64,000 nucleotides of DNA from Anarhynchus alexandrinus. Taxonomy: Eukaryota > Chordata > Aves > Charadriiformes > Charadriidae. The translations under genes were made by a program, and so were the position numbers. The stretch lies in assembly GCA_008711295.1 (NCBI GenBank), contig VUYV01000192.1:1-64000 (forward strand). Reading direction: 5' to 3'. Under the pieces are notes generated by a model, which was given only the letters and a program-made list of their open reading frames with translations, did not search any database and was not told the DNA's origin. Within the stretch, counting starts at the first letter, position 1. The number at the start of each line of letters is the position of its first letter. This document shows, piece by piece, positions 62,401-64,000 of the stretch.

Positions 62401-64000
62401 TTCATTTCCAAGTGGACATACTCTATACTGTCTCATAGTGCTTTACTCTGCATATAAGTACAATCAAATGACTGAGCAGTTCCAGGAATAGTGCCAACCT
62501 TTTATGCAGAAGTGTATCAGCCAATCATTCAGTCTCACAGAACAGGCATTCAGTTTACATATTTCACGACCTAATAGGAGCCAGGTTGTTCATGTATTTG
62601 CCAGTCTGAAAATAAGTCAGTGTATAGGAATAAAAGAAAGAAAAGGCCCCAAAGAGATTTCGGTGAAAAATTAAAAAGAGAGGGCAGGAAATTCCAGGCA
62701 GGATCAAGTTTAAACTAAGTTTTAAATTTTCAAATATTTGTTTGTAAAAATAACTGTGGGGTTTTTTTGTTGCTGTTGGTGGTGGTGTTTTTTTTGGGGG
62801 GGAGGGTGGGGGTGGATGGGGCTTGTCTTTCGGTTGGTTTTTTGGGTGGTTTTTTTTTTTTAATGCAGATGATCTATTCATGGAATACTATTTGCACTTT
62901 CTTTATATATAATAAGCTGCAAAAATCTACATTCTTTTTCCTGTTGCCTCAAAGATTTCTCTGCTTTGATATCACTTCTAACTCTGTGCCTTGTTAGTCA
63001 AAGAAAAATTACCTGTGAAAGTACTGAACACACTCCTAAAACCAGTTGAATGCTTTGGTAACAGATTTGATGGAGTAACAGCCCTGATCATATGGATCAT
63101 AGCTTATGAGCTCTAAAGGCAGCAAAACTCCACGTGTATTTGTGATACATCAAGACATAAATAGAGTTGTCAGCACAAAATCTAATGCTAAGAAACAGAA
63201 TTGACACTTCTCAAACTCAAGTTTTGGAAGACATGTAGGAAAATACCTACAAGCCTTGCTCGCAGTCTCATATGAGAAAACGTTTAGCAAGTTAAAACTG
63301 AGGCCAAGACAAGTCATGCGTCAGCACAGATTCAGCTGAAGTCAACAGGTATCAATTCTCCATTTAAGACATGGTCAAATGCTGCAACAGTCACCTATAG
63401 CACAGGCTGTTTTTTAACTTTCGGCCAGAAATCATTACTGAAATGAAGAAAGGGGGACACCTAGGGTCGTGTTTAATAAAGGACAACAAACAGAAAGGGT
63501 GGTTCTAGCTGAATACTGAAGTTGGTGGAAGGCAAAACCATAAAACCAATGAAAGGATTGCCTATAGCCGATTCATCTGTACTGTCTGGATGTTAATTAC
63601 TACCTCTTTCATCTAACAGTAGAAGTAAAATGATTAGTAGTTGTTGCAATGTGTGGCCATAGAGCAGCCAAAATAAACACAGAACACGAGGGTTTTGCGC
63701 AAAAATGACAATCATCCTACAAATGAAACAAAAGTATTGCAAATCTGAGAATGAACTTTAAAACCTTTCACCCTTGTGTGTCAGGCAGCTGCATCTCTTG
63801 CATCGGTAAGCCCATAGTGCAAAGAAAAGAAGCACTATCAAGGTAACAGAAACAAAGAATACAATCTTCCAAGAGTGAAAACTCTACAAGAGGAAACTAT
63901 ATAGCATCATTCCGGTTCTGAGATAAACATTGCAATCCACATTGATGTGTGACAATAGTGTACTCTGAGTACAGTGCCTCAGTATATAAACAGTTACTTT
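59460..64000. other. Unique AT-rich sequence, nothing recognised
   Basis: It contains a run of 15 A (59674-59688), a purine-rich patch near 61010-61130 and the G/T tract at 62.8 kb. A 125-codon minus-strand frame (60926-61303) is Cys/Ser/Leu-rich because of the purine bias and is not considered a gene. Confidence 0.55.
62757..62862 (+). repeat. T/G-rich tract with a strong G-quadruplex candidate
   Basis: A GTT/GGT-rich low-complexity tract includes G-runs of 7, 3, 5 and 4 with loops of 1, 1 and 5 bases (62796-62821). The short loops make it the best quadruplex candidate in the window. A T-run of 11-12 closes the tract. Open frames on both strands here are artefacts of composition. Confidence 0.8.

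Noticed and set aside
1..64000. CRISPR array, operon, prophage, toxin or other prokaryotic system
   Set aside because: There are no regularly spaced repeats, no long or tightly packed open frames and no ribosome-binding-site pattern. The CR1 content shows vertebrate DNA.
1..64000. Host protein-coding exons, tRNA or rRNA genes
   Set aside because: I scanned both strands for recognisable protein families, exon-like frames with splice sites and tRNA-like A/B boxes and saw none that I could defend. A search against bird transcripts would be decisive.

Overview
The window looks like AT-rich, gene-free vertebrate nuclear DNA, most probably from a bird. The evidence is the set of repeats. All clearly recognisable interspersed repeats are CR1 (chicken repeat 1) non-LTR retrotransposon fragments. 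Two of them show the CR1-type 3' end built on the octamer ATTCTATG, and the others end in a diverged form of that tail. There are no Alu, L1 or B1/B2-like sequences, no CpG-island promoter and no tRNA or rRNA gene. I see no bacterial or phage organisation: the open frames are short, overlap on all frames and have no ribosome binding sites. The species cannot be named from this sequence. I found no supportable cellular protein-coding exon, so the window is best read as an intergenic desert or a very large intron.

Layout. Positions 1-5,200 are unique AT-rich sequence with one ambiguous base (N at 4767) and one possible old palindromic-repeat remnant. A 108-bp CR1 3' tail lies at 5224-5331 on the + strand. 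Positions 5,300-34,600 are almost free of young repeats. They hold low-complexity runs, purine-rich and G-rich tracts, a (AAGC)n microsatellite, and several weak matches to ancient amniote MIR-type SINEs. A second short + strand CR1 tail is at 34640-34758. The most structured part is 44041-48793, with three CR1 insertions. The first is a head-inverted CR1 (44041-45042), in which a minus-strand 3' end abuts a plus-strand reverse-transcriptase segment. The second is a 524-bp minus-strand CR1 with one in-frame stop (46542-47065). The third is a 105-bp minus-strand tail (48689-48793). Positions 48,800-64,000 are again mostly unique, with a short tandem duplication carrying a 16-bp palindrome, a possible MITE-like remnant, homeodomain-motif-rich unique sequence and a strong G-quadruplex candidate near 62.8 kb.

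The only coding sequence recognised is decayed CR1 ORF2 (C-terminal reverse transcriptase and downstream domain), broken by stops and a frameshift. Nothing here resembles a new defence, biosynthetic or mobile system. The best observation is the inverted CR1 at 44 kb. Its geometry, its 5-bp direct repeat at the outer edges and a stop codon shared by both arms fit a single twin-priming insertion rather than two independent ones. All coordinates of repeat boundaries are by eye and may be off by several bases.
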